Positions 25,068 through 34,601 of a DNA stretch of 64,000 nucleotides are shown piece after piece. Within the stretch, counting starts at the first letter, position 1. Every line of letters starts with the position of its first letter. Below the pieces are notes generated by a model that was not told the DNA's origin, did no database searches, and saw only the letters and a program-made list of their open reading frames with translations. The stretch spans positions 17,729 to 81,728 of the forward strand of contig NZ_BSCT01000035.1 of the NCBI RefSeq assembly GCF_030159255.1, in the 5' to 3' direction. This DNA comes from Bradyrhizobium sp. SSBR45G. Its GTDB lineage: Bacteria > Pseudomonadota > Alphaproteobacteria > Rhizobiales > Xanthobacteraceae. The translations under genes and the position numbers were made by a program.

Positions 25068-25940
25068 ATGGCTGACCATACCGAAGTCGACAATGTCACG
25101 GGCACGGCCACGACCGGCCATGCCTGGGACGGCATCAAGGAGCTCAACACCCCGCTGCCGCGGTGGTGGGTGATCACCTTCTACATCACCATCGTCTGGG
25201 CGATCGGCTACTGGATCGTCTATCCGGCCTGGCCGACCATCTCCAGCAACACGGCAGGCTTGTTCGGCTACTCGTCCCGCGCGGACGTGGCGGTCGAGCT
25301 CGCCAATCTCGAGAAGATCCGCGGCGCCAAGATGGTGGCGCTCGCCACCGCCTCGCTCGCCGACATCGAGAAGGATCCGGCGATGCTGGCCCTGGCCCGC
25401 GCCAAGGGCAAGACCGTGTTCGGCGACAATTGCGCTGCCTGCCACGGCACCGGAGCTGCCGGCGCCAAGGGCTTCCCGAACCTGAACGACGACGACTGGC
25501 TGTGGGGCGGCTCGCTGGAGCAGATCCAGCAGACCTTGCTGTACGGCGTGCGCTCGGGTCATGCCAAGGCGCGGGAAGGCCAGATGCTCGCCTTCGGCAA
25601 GGACGGAGTCCTGAAGCCGGCGGAGATCGTCACGGTCGCCAACTACGTCCGCGAGTTGGCGGGCCTGCCGACCCGGCCGGGTTATGACGCCAAGGCGGGG
25701 GCCAAGGTCTTCGCCGAGAACTGCGTGGCCTGCCATGGCGACAACGCCAAGGGCAATCCGGACGTCGGCGCGCCGAACCTGACCGACAAGATCTGGCTTT
25801 ACGGCTCCGAGGAGGCGACCCTGATCGAGACCATCACCAATGGTCGCGCAGGTGTCATGCCGGCCTGGGAAGGCCGTCTCGACCCGGTCACGATCAAGGC
25901 CATGGCGGTCTATGTCCACTCGCTCGGCGGAGGAAAGTAA
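25068..25940 (+). CDS. fixP: cbb3 oxidase subunit III, diheme cytochrome c
   Basis: FixP (CcoP) has a cytoplasmic N-terminus, one transmembrane helix (about 33-52) and two cytochrome c domains with hemes at C122-A-A-C125-H126 and C219-V-A-C222-H223. It takes electrons from soluble or membrane cytochromes and feeds FixO and FixN. 290 residues, family size. It is the last gene of the oxidase operon; a FixK box for the next operon begins 28 bases after its stop. Confidence 0.97.
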   Translation: MADHTEVDNVTGTATTGHAWDGIKELNTPLPRWWVITFYITIVWAIGYWIVYPAWPTISSNTAGLFGYSSRADVAVELANLEKIRGAKMVALATASLADIEKDPAMLALARAKGKTVFGDNCAACHGTGAAGAKGFPNLNDDDWLWGGSLEQIQQTLLYGVRSGHAKAREGQMLAFGKDGVLKPAEIVTVANYVRELAGLPTRPGYDAKAGAKVFAENCVACHGDNAKGNPDVGAPNLTDKIWLYGSEEATLIETITNGRAGVMPAWEGRLDPVTIKAMAVYVHSLGGGK

Positions 25941-25968
25941 CGGAAATCCAACGGAACTTTCCCTTCAA

Positions 25969-25982
25969 TTGAGCTGGATCAA
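25969..25982. promoter_or_regulatory. FixK box upstream of fixGHIS
   Basis: TTGAGCTGGATCAA matches TTGA-N6-TCAA with a full ATCAA right half. It lies 69 bases before the fixG start in the short fixP-fixG gap, so fixGHIS has its own FixK2-dependent promoter. Confidence 0.9.
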
Positions 25983-26051
25983 CCGAGCGGCCGGAGGTGG
26001 GCATACCTTCGGCCGCAACTGCGAGAAGACCCCAGCCATGACGCGCCAGCC

Positions 26052-27518
26052 ATGAACCAGACGGTAAAACCGGACGACCTGCAGCCTGTAGATGACTACG
26101 GTCCGCTCTACGCCGCGCAAAAAAAGGTCTATCCGCAGAGCGTCACGGGGACGTTCCGCCGGATCAAATGGGGGCTGATGGGCGTCTGCCTCGGCGTCTA
26201 TTATTTCCTGCCCTTCGTGCGCTGGAATCGCGGCCTCGGCGCCCCCGACCAGGCCGTGCTGATCGATTTCCCCAACCACCGCTTCTACTTCTTCTTCATC
26301 GAGCTGTGGCCGCAGGAGGTCTACTACTTTACCGGCCTCCTGATCATCGCCGCGATCGGCCTGTTCCTGATGAACGCGATCGGTGGCCGCATCTGGTGCG
26401 GCTATCTGTGTCCGCAGACGGTCTGGACCGACCTGTTCTATGCCGTGGAGCGCCTGATCGAGGGCGACCGGCGCGAGCGCATGAAGAAGGATGCCGCGAA
26501 CGATCCGATGCGGCTGGAGCGGATCTCCGAGCTCGTGCTCAAGCATTCCATCTGGCTCATGATCGCCTGGTGGACCGGCGGCGCCTGGGTGCTGTATTTC
26601 AGCGACGCGCCGACCCTGGTGAAGGAGCTCGTCACCTTCCAGGGGCCGCCGCTGGCCTATATCTGGATCGCGATCCTCACCGCCACCACCTATACGCTCG
26701 CCGGCTTCATGCGCGAGCAGGTCTGCGTCTACATGTGCCCATGGCCGCGCATCCAGGCCGCACTGACCGATGAATGGGCGCTCAACGTCACCTATCGCTA
26801 TGACCGCGGCGAGAGCCGCATGTCGGTCAAGAAGGCCGCCGAGCTGCGCGCGGCGGGCCAGCCCGCCGGCGACTGCATCGACTGCAAGCAGTGCGTGGCC
26901 GTGTGCCCGACCGGCATCGACATCCGCGACGGATCGCAGATGGACTGCATCCAGTGCGGCCTGTGCATCGACGCCTGCGACACGGTCATGACCAAGATCG
27001 GTCGCCCGACGCGGCTGATTGCGTATGACAACGACATCAACATTCATCGCCGCCAGGAAGGCAAGCCGCCGATCTACAAGCTCGTGCGCGCGCGCACCGT
27101 GGCCTATGCCGCGATCATCGCCGTCGTCGGCGGGGCCATGGTCTACAAGCTCGCGACCCGCTCGCTGCTCGAGGTCAACGTGCTGCATGATCGCAACCCG
27201 ATCGCGATCAAGCTGTCCGATGGCTCGATCCGCAACGCCTATACGGTGCGCGTTCTCAACAAGCACGGCTTCGATCGCGTCATCGCCATCGACATCGAGG
27301 GGCCGGTCAATTCGACCGTTCACGTCGTCGGCGCCGATTCGGTGACGCCTGACCGGCCGATGATCGTGATCGGCCGCGACCAGACCGAGGAGCTGCGCCT
27401 GCTCGTGACCGCGCCCGAAGAGAACAATCCCGCGAAGTCGATCCCGGTGAAGTTCCACGTCACCGACATCGGCCTCGGCGTCGTCGCCTCCGCCACCGAC
27501 AATTTCGTCAGCCCGTAA
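26052..27518 (+). CDS. fixG: FixG/CcoG membrane iron-sulfur protein for cbb3 assembly
   Basis: FixG (CcoG) is an inner-membrane ferredoxin-like protein thought to reduce copper for cbb3 oxidase assembly. The 488-residue protein has several transmembrane helices, a CGYLCPQTVW motif in a loop, and a ferredoxin-like segment with two 4Fe-4S sites (CIDCKQCVAVCP and CIQCGLCIDACD), then one more helix and a C-terminal immunoglobulin-like domain (about the last 120 residues). ATG 26052 is close behind the FixK box promoter. It heads fixGHIS. Confidence 0.96.
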   Translation: MNQTVKPDDLQPVDDYGPLYAAQKKVYPQSVTGTFRRIKWGLMGVCLGVYYFLPFVRWNRGLGAPDQAVLIDFPNHRFYFFFIELWPQEVYYFTGLLIIAAIGLFLMNAIGGRIWCGYLCPQTVWTDLFYAVERLIEGDRRERMKKDAANDPMRLERISELVLKHSIWLMIAWWTGGAWVLYFSDAPTLVKELVTFQGPPLAYIWIAILTATTYTLAGFMREQVCVYMCPWPRIQAALTDEWALNVTYRYDRGESRMSVKKAAELRAAGQPAGDCIDCKQCVAVCPTGIDIRDGSQMDCIQCGLCIDACDTVMTKIGRPTRLIAYDNDINIHRRQEGKPPIYKLVRARTVAYAAIIAVVGGAMVYKLATRSLLEVNVLHDRNPIAIKLSDGSIRNAYTVRVLNKHGFDRVIAIDIEGPVNSTVHVVGADSVTPDRPMIVIGRDQTEELRLLVTAPEENNPAKSIPVKFHVTDIGLGVVASATDNFVSP

Positions 27519-27535
27519 GCTAGGGGAGCCCGTCA

Positions 27536-28036
27536 ATGGCCAGCCGTTCCAACCCGTCTTTCCAGCTGACCGGACGCATGGTGCTCGCCATGCTCCTCGC
27601 CTTCTTCGGGCTCGTGATCGGCGTCAACGTCTACATGATGAAGATGGCGATCTCGACCTTGCCGGGCACCGAGGTCGACAGCGCCTATAGCGCCAGCCTC
27701 GGCTATGAGAAGGAAATCGCGGCTGCGCGCGCGCAGGAGGCGCGGCGCTGGAACGTCGAGGCGCATATCGAGCGCGGTGCAAGCGGCGCTGCGGTGGTTC
27801 AGGTCAGTGCGCGTGACGCGAGCGGCAATCCGGTCTCGGGCCTGACCTTCCAGGGCCGGCTCGAGCGTCCCGCCGACAAGCGCGCCGATCAGGACGTTGC
27901 GCTCGCCGAGATCGGCAGCGGCGTCTATCGCGGCACCGCGGAGGCGATTGCGCCGGGTCAGTGGGACCTCGTGATCGAAGGCGATTCCAGCGGCCGGCGT
28001 CTGTTCATGTCTAAGAACCGCGTGCTGCTGAACTAA
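27536..28036 (+). CDS. fixH: FixH/CcoH cbb3 assembly factor
   Basis: FixH is a membrane-anchored protein required for cbb3 oxidase assembly or stability. The 166-residue product has a short polar N-terminus, one transmembrane helix (MVLAMLLAFFGLVIGVNVYM) and a periplasmic domain with a YEKEIAAARAQEARRW stretch typical of the family. GGGGAG before ATG 27536 supports the start. It lies 17 bases after fixG and 14 before fixI. Confidence 0.93.
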   Translation: MASRSNPSFQLTGRMVLAMLLAFFGLVIGVNVYMMKMAISTLPGTEVDSAYSASLGYEKEIAAARAQEARRWNVEAHIERGASGAAVVQVSARDASGNPVSGLTFQGRLERPADKRADQDVALAEIGSGVYRGTAEAIAPGQWDLVIEGDSSGRRLFMSKNRVLLN

Positions 28037-28050
28037 AGGGACTTCCGATC

Positions 28051-30255
28051 ATGCAAGTGACGCGTGACTTCTCCCATTACGTCAAGGATCTCGGTGCCGG
28101 TCTGAAGCACATCGATCTCGCGGTCGAAGGCGTCAGCTGCGCCGGCTGCATGGCCAAGATCGAGCGCGGCCTCTCCGCGCTGCCCGACGTGACCCTGGCG
28201 CGCGTCAATCTGACCGACCGCCGCGTCGCCTTGGAATGGAAGCAGGGCACGCTCGACCCGGCGAAGTTCATCGATCGGCTCGCCGAGCTCGGCTACAAGG
28301 CCTATCCGTTCGAGAAGGCGAGCGCGGAAACCACCGAGGCGGAGGAATCGCGCTTCCTGCTGCGCTGCCTCGGTGTCGCGGCGTTCGCGACCATGAACGT
28401 GATGATGCTGTCGGTTCCGGTATGGTCCGGCAATGTCAGCGACATGCTGCCGGAGCAGCGCGACTTCTTCCACTGGCTCTCGGCCGTCATCGCGCTGCCG
28501 GCGGTGGCCTATGCCGGCCAGCCGTTCTTCCGTTCCGCCTGGCGCGCCTTGAAGACCGGCAACGTCAACATGGACGTGCCGATCTGCATCGGCGTGATCC
28601 TCGCCTTGGGCATGTCGATCGTCGAGACCTTCCATCACGCCGAGCACGCCTATTTCGACGCCGCGATCATGCTGCTGACCTTCCTCCTGGTCGGCCGCTA
28701 TCTCGACCAGAACATGCGGCGGCGGACCCGCGCCGTCGCCGGCAATCTCGCCGCGCTGAAGGCGGAGACCGCGACCAAGTTCGTCGGCCCCGACGAGATC
28801 TCCGAAGTCCCGGTCGCTGCCGTTCGTGCCGGCGATCTCGTGCTGCTGCGGCCCGGCGAGCGCTGCGCCGTCGACGGCGTCGTCATCGAGGGCCGCTCCG
28901 AGATCGACCAGAGCCTGATCACCGGCGAGACGCTCTACGTGCCGGCCGAGCAGGGCACGGCAGTCTATGCCGGCTCGCTCAACATTTCCGGCACGCTGCG
29001 TGTCCGTGTGTCGGCCGCGGCCGAGGGCACGCTGCTGGCCGAGATCACTCGTCTGCTCGACAATGCCCTGCAGGCGCGCTCGCGCTACATGCGGCTCGCC
29101 GATCGCGCCTCGCGGCTCTACGCGCCGGTGGTGCATGCGACGGCCGCGCTCACCGTGCTTGGCTGGGTGCTCGCCGGCGCTGGCTGGCACGACGCCATCG
29201 TCACCGGCATCGCGGTGCTGATCATCACCTGTCCATGCGCCCTTGGCCTTGCAATCCCGACGGTACAGACGGTGGCCTCGGGCGCCATGTTCAAATCCGG
29301 CGTGCTGCTCAATGCGGGCGACGCGATCGAGCGTCTGGCTGAGGCCGATCACGTCATCTTCGACAAGACCGGCACGCTCACGCTGCCGGAGCTCGAGGTC
29401 GTCAACGCCGCCGACATCCCGGCCGATGTGTTCGCGCTTGCAGGCCAGCTCGCGCTGTCGAGCCATCACCCGGTCGCAGCGGCCGTCGCGCAGGCCGCGC
29501 AGGCTCGGTCGCCGTTGATGGGCGCGACCGAGGAGCCGGGGCAGGGCGTTCGCGCCGTCGTCGATGGCGTCGAGATCCGGTTGGGCCGTCCGGCCTTCTG
29601 CGGCGCCGAGGCGCTCGTCGCGCAGAACGGCAACGTCGATCCCGAGGCGTCCGTCGTCGCCTTCCGCCGCGGCACCGAGACCTTCCTGTTCTCGGTGCGC
29701 CAGGGCCTTCGTCCGGATGCCGACAAGATCATCGCCGGCCTGCAGCGGCGCGGCATCAAGGTCGAGATTCTCTCGGGTGATCGCGAGGCGGCGGTGGCCG
29801 CGGCCGCCAAGGCGCTCGGCATCGGCGAGTGGCGTGCCGGTGTGACGCCCGCCGACAAGATCGCGCGGATTGAGCAACTGAAGCGCTCGGGCGTCAAGGT
29901 GATGATGGTCGGTGACGGCATGAACGATGCGCCCGCGCTCGCCGCCGCCCACGTCTCGATGTCGCCGATCTCGGCCGCGCATCTCAGCCAGGCCACGGCC
30001 GATCTCGTGTTCCTCGGCCGGCCGCTGGCGCCGGTGCTGGCCGCGATCGACTACGCCCGCAAGGCGCTGCATCTGATGCGGCAGAATCTGTGGCTCGCGG
30101 TCGGCTACAATGTCCTCGCGGTGCCCTTGGCGATCAGCGGCGTCGTGACCCCGCTGATCGCGGCGGCCGCAATGTCGGGCTCGTCGATCTTGGTCATGCT
30201 GAACGCGTTGCGCGCCCGCAAGGTCGCCGGGGAGGCCACCTCATGGAAGTCATGA
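28051..30255 (+). CDS. fixI: Copper-translocating P-type ATPase FixI/CcoI
   Basis: FixI is the P1B-type ATPase that exports copper toward the periplasm for the CuB centre of cbb3 oxidase. The 734-residue protein has an N-terminal heavy-metal domain with C30-A-G-C33, eight predicted helices, the transport motif C394-P-C396, the phosphorylation site D438-KTGT and the hinge GDGMNDAPAL. Its end overlaps fixS by 13 bases. Loss of this gene in related bacteria abolishes cbb3 activity. Confidence 0.97.
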   Translation: MQVTRDFSHYVKDLGAGLKHIDLAVEGVSCAGCMAKIERGLSALPDVTLARVNLTDRRVALEWKQGTLDPAKFIDRLAELGYKAYPFEKASAETTEAEESRFLLRCLGVAAFATMNVMMLSVPVWSGNVSDMLPEQRDFFHWLSAVIALPAVAYAGQPFFRSAWRALKTGNVNMDVPICIGVILALGMSIVETFHHAEHAYFDAAIMLLTFLLVGRYLDQNMRRRTRAVAGNLAALKAETATKFVGPDEISEVPVAAVRAGDLVLLRPGERCAVDGVVIEGRSEIDQSLITGETLYVPAEQGTAVYAGSLNISGTLRVRVSAAAEGTLLAEITRLLDNALQARSRYMRLADRASRLYAPVVHATAALTVLGWVLAGAGWHDAIVTGIAVLIITCPCALGLAIPTVQTVASGAMFKSGVLLNAGDAIERLAEADHVIFDKTGTLTLPELEVVNAADIPADVFALAGQLALSSHHPVAAAVAQAAQARSPLMGATEEPGQGVRAVVDGVEIRLGRPAFCGAEALVAQNGNVDPEASVVAFRRGTETFLFSVRQGLRPDADKIIAGLQRRGIKVEILSGDREAAVAAAAKALGIGEWRAGVTPADKIARIEQLKRSGVKVMMVGDGMNDAPALAAAHVSMSPISAAHLSQATADLVFLGRPLAPVLAAIDYARKALHLMRQNLWLAVGYNVLAVPLAISGVVTPLIAAAAMSGSSILVMLNALRARKVAGEATSWKS

Positions 30256-30428
30256 TCATTCTGGTGCCATTGGCCCTGGCGCTCGGTCTGGCCGGCCTGG
30301 TCGGCTTCCTCTGGTCGCTGAAGAGCGGCCAGTATGAGGATCTCGAAGGCGCGGCGTGGCGCGCCATCGCCGACGACGATGAGCCCGTTGCGCCGGTTCA
30401 GCCCGAGGCCGCGCCGAGCCGGCCCTGA
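30243..30428 (+). CDS. fixS: FixS/CcoS cbb3 maturation protein
   Basis: FixS is a 61-residue protein with one N-terminal helix (MIILVPLALALGLAGLVGFL) followed by the SLKSGQYEDLEGAAWR motif that defines CcoS, and a proline-rich tail. It is needed for cofactor insertion into cbb3 oxidase. ATG 30243 lies inside fixI, so the two are translationally coupled. It closes fixGHIS; no clear terminator follows. Confidence 0.95.
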   Translation: MEVMIILVPLALALGLAGLVGFLWSLKSGQYEDLEGAAWRAIADDDEPVAPVQPEAAPSRP

Positions 30429-30657
30429 ACGCCCGGCATTGGCATCATCGGTCGCACATCCCACCTGATGGCGTGCAATATCGCTGCGAACCGCAGGCCC
30501 GTCCCCGCGACGTCATCGTGCGAGGGGCCTTAGGAGTCGTTGCGGCCTTGCGCCTGCCAGATGGTGCGCTATTGCCGCGGTATCGATGGCTGGATGGCGT
30601 AACAACGGCGTCTCGTTGACGAACAGACCAATACGCCGTGTGGATGGAGGGGCAGAC

Positions 30658-31800
30658 ATGACCGAGATCGATAACGCGGCGGGTCCGGCGATCGATCGTC
30701 ATCACGTCCCGGGACAGGTGGTTCTGGTGCTGCAGGGCGGCGGTGCGCTCGGCGCCTATCAGGCCGGCGTCTACCAGGCGCTGCACGACGCCGGCCTGGA
30801 GCCGGACTGGGTGATCGGAACCTCGATCGGCGCCATCAATGCCGGCCTGATCGCCGGCAACCCGGTGCATGAGCGCATGACGCGGCTGCAAGAGTTCTGG
30901 AAGCGGATGCATCGCAGCCCGGCCTGGACGCTGCCGACTGCCTTTCCGGATTTCAACGAGCTGCTGTCCTGCTGGACCGCCGTGACCCAGGGCATCCCCG
31001 GTTTCTTCCGTCCCAACGCGATGGCGCAGGCCGGGGAGGCCTATCCGCTCGGCGCCGAGCACGCCGGCTATTACTCCACCGCTCCGCTGCGCGAGACGTT
31101 GCAGGAGCTGGTCGACTTCGATTTTCTGAACAAGGGCGGGCTCCGCCTGACGGTCGGAGCGGCGCATGTCCGGACCAGTCGGATGCATTATTTCGACAGC
31201 CGCGACGGCATCATCGATGTCCGCCACATCCTGGCGTCAGGCGCGCTGCCGCCGGCGTTTCCAGCGGTCCGCATCGATGGCGAGCTGTATTGGGACGGCG
31301 GCATCCTCTCGAACACCCCGACCGAGGTCGTGTTCGACGACAATCCGCGCAAGGACTCGCTGATCTTCGCCGTGAATCTGTGGAATCCGCAGGGACCTGA
31401 GCCTGTGACCATGGCGGAGGTGTTCAACCGCCACAAGGACGTTCAATATTCGAACCGCATCGGCAGCCAAATCGAGCGTCATCAGCAGACGCACCGGCTG
31501 CGCCACGTCATCAATCAGCTGGCCGCGCGGCTGCCGGAGTCGGCGCGCAACGATCCGGCGCTGCGCGAGCTTGCAAGCTACGGTTGTCAGACCCGGATGC
31601 ATGTCGTCCAGCTGCTGGCGCCGCAACTCGATCGCGAGCGACACACCAAGGACATCGATTTCACCGAGCGGGGCATTACCACGCGCTGGAACGCTGGCTA
31701 TCAGCAAACACAATCGGTGCTCGAGCGGATGCCATGGGTTGGCGATTTTGATCCGCTGTCGGGGGTCGTGCTGCACGATCCCTTGGCCGCGGCCGAATAG
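30658..31800 (+). CDS. Patatin-like phospholipase
   Basis: The 380-residue protein has a patatin domain with the oxyanion loop GGGALGAYQAG, the nucleophile serine in GTSIGAINA and the catalytic aspartate in WDGG, thus a Ser-Asp dyad acyl hydrolase acting on lipids. The C-terminal third (about 250-380) matches the extra domain often found after bacterial patatins of this type. No signal peptide is seen. The frame opens at 30586, but ATG 30658 has GGAGGGG close upstream. It lies 229 bases after fixS with no FixK box in the gap, so cotranscription with fixGHIS is not supported by a visible promoter. Confidence 0.88.
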   Translation: MTEIDNAAGPAIDRHHVPGQVVLVLQGGGALGAYQAGVYQALHDAGLEPDWVIGTSIGAINAGLIAGNPVHERMTRLQEFWKRMHRSPAWTLPTAFPDFNELLSCWTAVTQGIPGFFRPNAMAQAGEAYPLGAEHAGYYSTAPLRETLQELVDFDFLNKGGLRLTVGAAHVRTSRMHYFDSRDGIIDVRHILASGALPPAFPAVRIDGELYWDGGILSNTPTEVVFDDNPRKDSLIFAVNLWNPQGPEPVTMAEVFNRHKDVQYSNRIGSQIERHQQTHRLRHVINQLAARLPESARNDPALRELASYGCQTRMHVVQLLAPQLDRERHTKDIDFTERGITTRWNAGYQQTQSVLERMPWVGDFDPLSGVVLHDPLAAAE

Positions 31801-32038
31801 CGGGCGTTGGCTTGCAATCACGATCGACACTCTATCGTCCGGTTGCCCCGCATCCGAGTACCGTCGGCGTCGATTCGGTTTAAGGGATTAGTTGTAGTTT
31901 GTTCTTAATCATTGCGGCGGCGGCACCATTGCCGCAACGCCTTTTCGCTGTCCGTACGGGGTGCCACGCGTCAGCTTCGCTGCGCGCGGTCGTGCTCACC
32001 ATGTGGCCTGCGAGGCAACATCCGATTGGGATTGGCCA

Positions 32039-34162
32039 ATGTCCGACCGTGTAGCGATCCGAAGCACCACCCCGCAGGCCGAGGCGGGCGCGGTCAGTCT
32101 GAAATGGAAGATCCTCGCGGGCAACCTGCTGACCGGCTTCTTTGCCATGGCCTTCGCCGTCGTGCTCGCCTGGAGCGGATGGGGCGATCTGCGCAAGCGC
32201 GAGCAGGGGTCCCGGGTCCTCGATGCCTTCGAGCTGGCGCTCAAGGTCAACGCCCAGATCCCGCTCGAGCGCAGCCAGTGGAATCTGCTCGCTGCGGCCG
32301 GGTCCGCGTCGGCCGACGACATTGCAAAGCTCGACAAGGCCATCGCAACCACCGATGAGGCGCTGCTGCAGGCCAAGACCGCAGCGCAGGCCGCCGGTCT
32401 GCCGACCGCGAGTCTCGATGCCGCGGAGCAGACCTTGCGCGGCGTTCGATCCGCGGCGCGCAGCGCCGCGCCGCTTCCGGCCGCGCAGCGCCCGGCGAAC
32501 ATCCAGGCGACGACGACCGACGGTCTCGGCCGTGCAGCCGAGTCCCTGAACGCGGCGATCGACGAGACGGCGATCGAGCTGTCGCGGGTCGGCGGCGATG
32601 TCGAGAACCTGTTGCCATCGGGCCAGCTGGCGCAGCTGTCGCAGTCGATGCGCACGATCAACGGCGCGCGCTCCGCGGTGCTGCGCTTTTTCATTCAGAA
32701 CACCAACTGGACGCCGGCCCGACTGGCCGAGGTGACCGAGCAGAGCGGCCAGGTGACCCTGCTGTGGCAGCAGATCGAACTTGCCGCGCGCAGCGTCCGC
32801 AACACGCCGGAAGTCGCGTCGGCGCTCGAGCATGTGCGCTCGACACTGATGGGCGAGGGCGAGCGCCGCTACCGTCAGCTCGTCACCGCCGGGCGCGACG
32901 GTCAGCCGTCGCCGATCACGGCGGAGGAGTGGGGGCGCTGGACCACGCCGATGCTCAACAACGTGATCGTGCTGCGCGACGCCGCACTCAAGTCGGCCCA
33001 TCAGGCGATCGATCAGTCCATCAGTGCGGCACGGCTGCGCCTGTCCATCGCGCTCGGTGTTCTGCTGATGGTTGTGATCGTGTCGGTCGCCGTGGTCATC
33101 GGCGTCGTCCGCGGCGTCATCGGCCCGCTGGTCGGCCTGACCGGCGTGACCTTGCGCCTCGCCAATGGCGAATTGAGCGCAGACATTCCCAACGAGTCCC
33201 GCAAGGATGAGATCGGCGCCATGGCGCGCGCGCTGAAGATCTTCAAGGACGCCCTGATCGCCAAGAAGGACTCCGATGAGGCCGCGCAGCGCGACGCGCA
33301 GGCGCAGATCGATCGGGCCCGGCGGCTGGATACGCTGACGCGCAACTTCGAATCGACGATCGCCGACATCGTCAACACCGTGTCGTCGGCCGCCTCGGGG
33401 CTGGAGACGTCGGCGGATACGCTGACCGACACCGCCAACCGTTCGAAGGAGCTGAGCACGGTGGTGGCGGCGGCATCGGAGGAAGCATCCGCCAACGTTC
33501 AGTCGGTGGCCTCCGCCACCGAGGAGCTCTCGTCCTCGGTGAACGAAATCAGCCGTCAGGTGCAGTCGTCGGCGCGCATGGCGGGCGAGGCGGTGCAGCA
33601 GGTTCGTCAGACCAACGGCCGGGTCGCCGAGCTGTCGCAGGCCGCGGCGCGGATCGGCGACGTCGTCGAGCTCATCAACAGCATCGCCGGGCAGACCAAT
33701 CTCCTGGCGCTCAATGCGACGATCGAAGCCGCCCGCGCCGGCGATGCCGGCCGAGGTTTTGCCGTGGTCGCGACCGAGGTGAAGGCCCTCGCCGAGCAGA
33801 CCGCGAAGGCGACCGAAGAAATCTCGCAGCAGATCTCGGGGGTCCAGGCCGCGACGCAGGAATCGGTGAGCTCGATCCAGGCGATCAGCTCGACGATCGA
33901 GCGGCTCGCTGAAATCGGCGCTGCGATCGCCGCCGCCGTCGAAGAGCAGGGCGCGGCGACGCAGGAAATCTCCCGCAATGTGCAGCAGGCCGCGCACGGC
34001 ACCCAGCAGGTCTCGTCCAACATCACGGATGTGGAGCGCGGTGCGGCTCAGACTGGCTCGGCTTCCGCCGAAGTGCTGTCGTCGGCCAAATCGCTCGCCG
34101 GCGATTCCAACCGCCTCAAGCGCGAGGTCGGCAACTTCCTCGAAGCGGTGCGCGCGGCGTAA
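32039..34162 (+). CDS. Methyl-accepting chemotaxis protein
   Basis: The 707-residue receptor has a short cytoplasmic start, TM1 (about residues 24-45), a helical ligand-binding region of about 290 residues, TM2 (near LSIALGVLLMVVIVSVAVVI), a HAMP domain and a cytoplasmic signalling domain whose hairpin tip contains INSIAGQTNLLALNATIEAA. It would feed CheA/CheW; none of those genes are in the window. The periplasmic domain is helical-bundle-like, so the ligand is unknown. ATG 32039 is preferred to 31961. The 238 bases before it hold no gene or clear site. Confidence 0.93.
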   Translation: MSDRVAIRSTTPQAEAGAVSLKWKILAGNLLTGFFAMAFAVVLAWSGWGDLRKREQGSRVLDAFELALKVNAQIPLERSQWNLLAAAGSASADDIAKLDKAIATTDEALLQAKTAAQAAGLPTASLDAAEQTLRGVRSAARSAAPLPAAQRPANIQATTTDGLGRAAESLNAAIDETAIELSRVGGDVENLLPSGQLAQLSQSMRTINGARSAVLRFFIQNTNWTPARLAEVTEQSGQVTLLWQQIELAARSVRNTPEVASALEHVRSTLMGEGERRYRQLVTAGRDGQPSPITAEEWGRWTTPMLNNVIVLRDAALKSAHQAIDQSISAARLRLSIALGVLLMVVIVSVAVVIGVVRGVIGPLVGLTGVTLRLANGELSADIPNESRKDEIGAMARALKIFKDALIAKKDSDEAAQRDAQAQIDRARRLDTLTRNFESTIADIVNTVSSAASGLETSADTLTDTANRSKELSTVVAAASEEASANVQSVASATEELSSSVNEISRQVQSSARMAGEAVQQVRQTNGRVAELSQAAARIGDVVELINSIAGQTNLLALNATIEAARAGDAGRGFAVVATEVKALAEQTAKATEEISQQISGVQAATQESVSSIQAISSTIERLAEIGAAIAAAVEEQGAATQEISRNVQQAAHGTQQVSSNITDVERGAAQTGSASAEVLSSAKSLAGDSNRLKREVGNFLEAVRAA

Positions 34163-34190
34163 AGGTTGCAGCTTTAAGGCGCCAATGAAA

Positions 34191-34215
34191 AAAGCCCGGA
34201 CGTTGTCCGGGCTTT
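34191..34215 (+). terminator. Terminator after the chemoreceptor gene
   Basis: AAAGCCCGGAC, loop GTT, GTCCGGGCTTT is a perfect stem followed by TATTGTTT. The A-run before and T-run after make it a good, possibly bidirectional, terminator. Confidence 0.85.
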
Positions 34216-34349
34216 ATTGTTTGAGCGCAGCCTGGATGTCGCTGCGCTTATCCGGGCTATTTATCGCACTGGATTTCGAGGAAACGCATGCTGCTCTCAT
34301 CGCCAAAGTCCCGATGACGACGACAGCAGGCGCCGCGATCTCAGTTTCA

Positions 34350-34580
34350 CCCTCCCCCTCCAGGGCAGGGCTATCGCATATGACGATCGCAGTTTGCGCT
34401 CGTCTCTCTCCACGTCGTCATGGCCGGGCTTGTCCCGGCCATCCACGTCGCTCGGCATGCTGGGAACGACGTGGATGCCCGGGACGGAGCCCGGGCATGA
34501 CGGAGTAACAAATTGGCAGGATTGCCCGCCGGGACAGTTCCTCCGCTTCATATGCGATAGCCCTGCCCTCCAGGGGAGGG
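34350..34580. repeat. Nested inverted-repeat element between chemoreceptor and glgA
   Basis: The outer arms, CAGGGCAGGGCTATCGCATA (from 34361) and TATGCGATAGCCCTGCCCT (34551-34569), are nearly exact inverted copies set about 165 bases apart. Inside is a second palindromic pair, CGTCATGGCCGGGCTTGTCC (34415) and GGAGCCCGGGCATGACGG (34486). No gene lies in the 439 bases between the receptor and glgA apart from this element and the terminator. It has the look of a small non-coding mobile or REP-type unit rather than of an insertion sequence. Confidence 0.8.
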
Positions 34581-34601
34581 TGGCGGCGGGACCAGCCTCG
34601 A

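Noticed and set aside
28033..30072. Minus-strand open frame of 679 codons opposite fixI
   Set aside because: Shadow of fixI, whose ATPase motifs are unmistakable on the plus strand.
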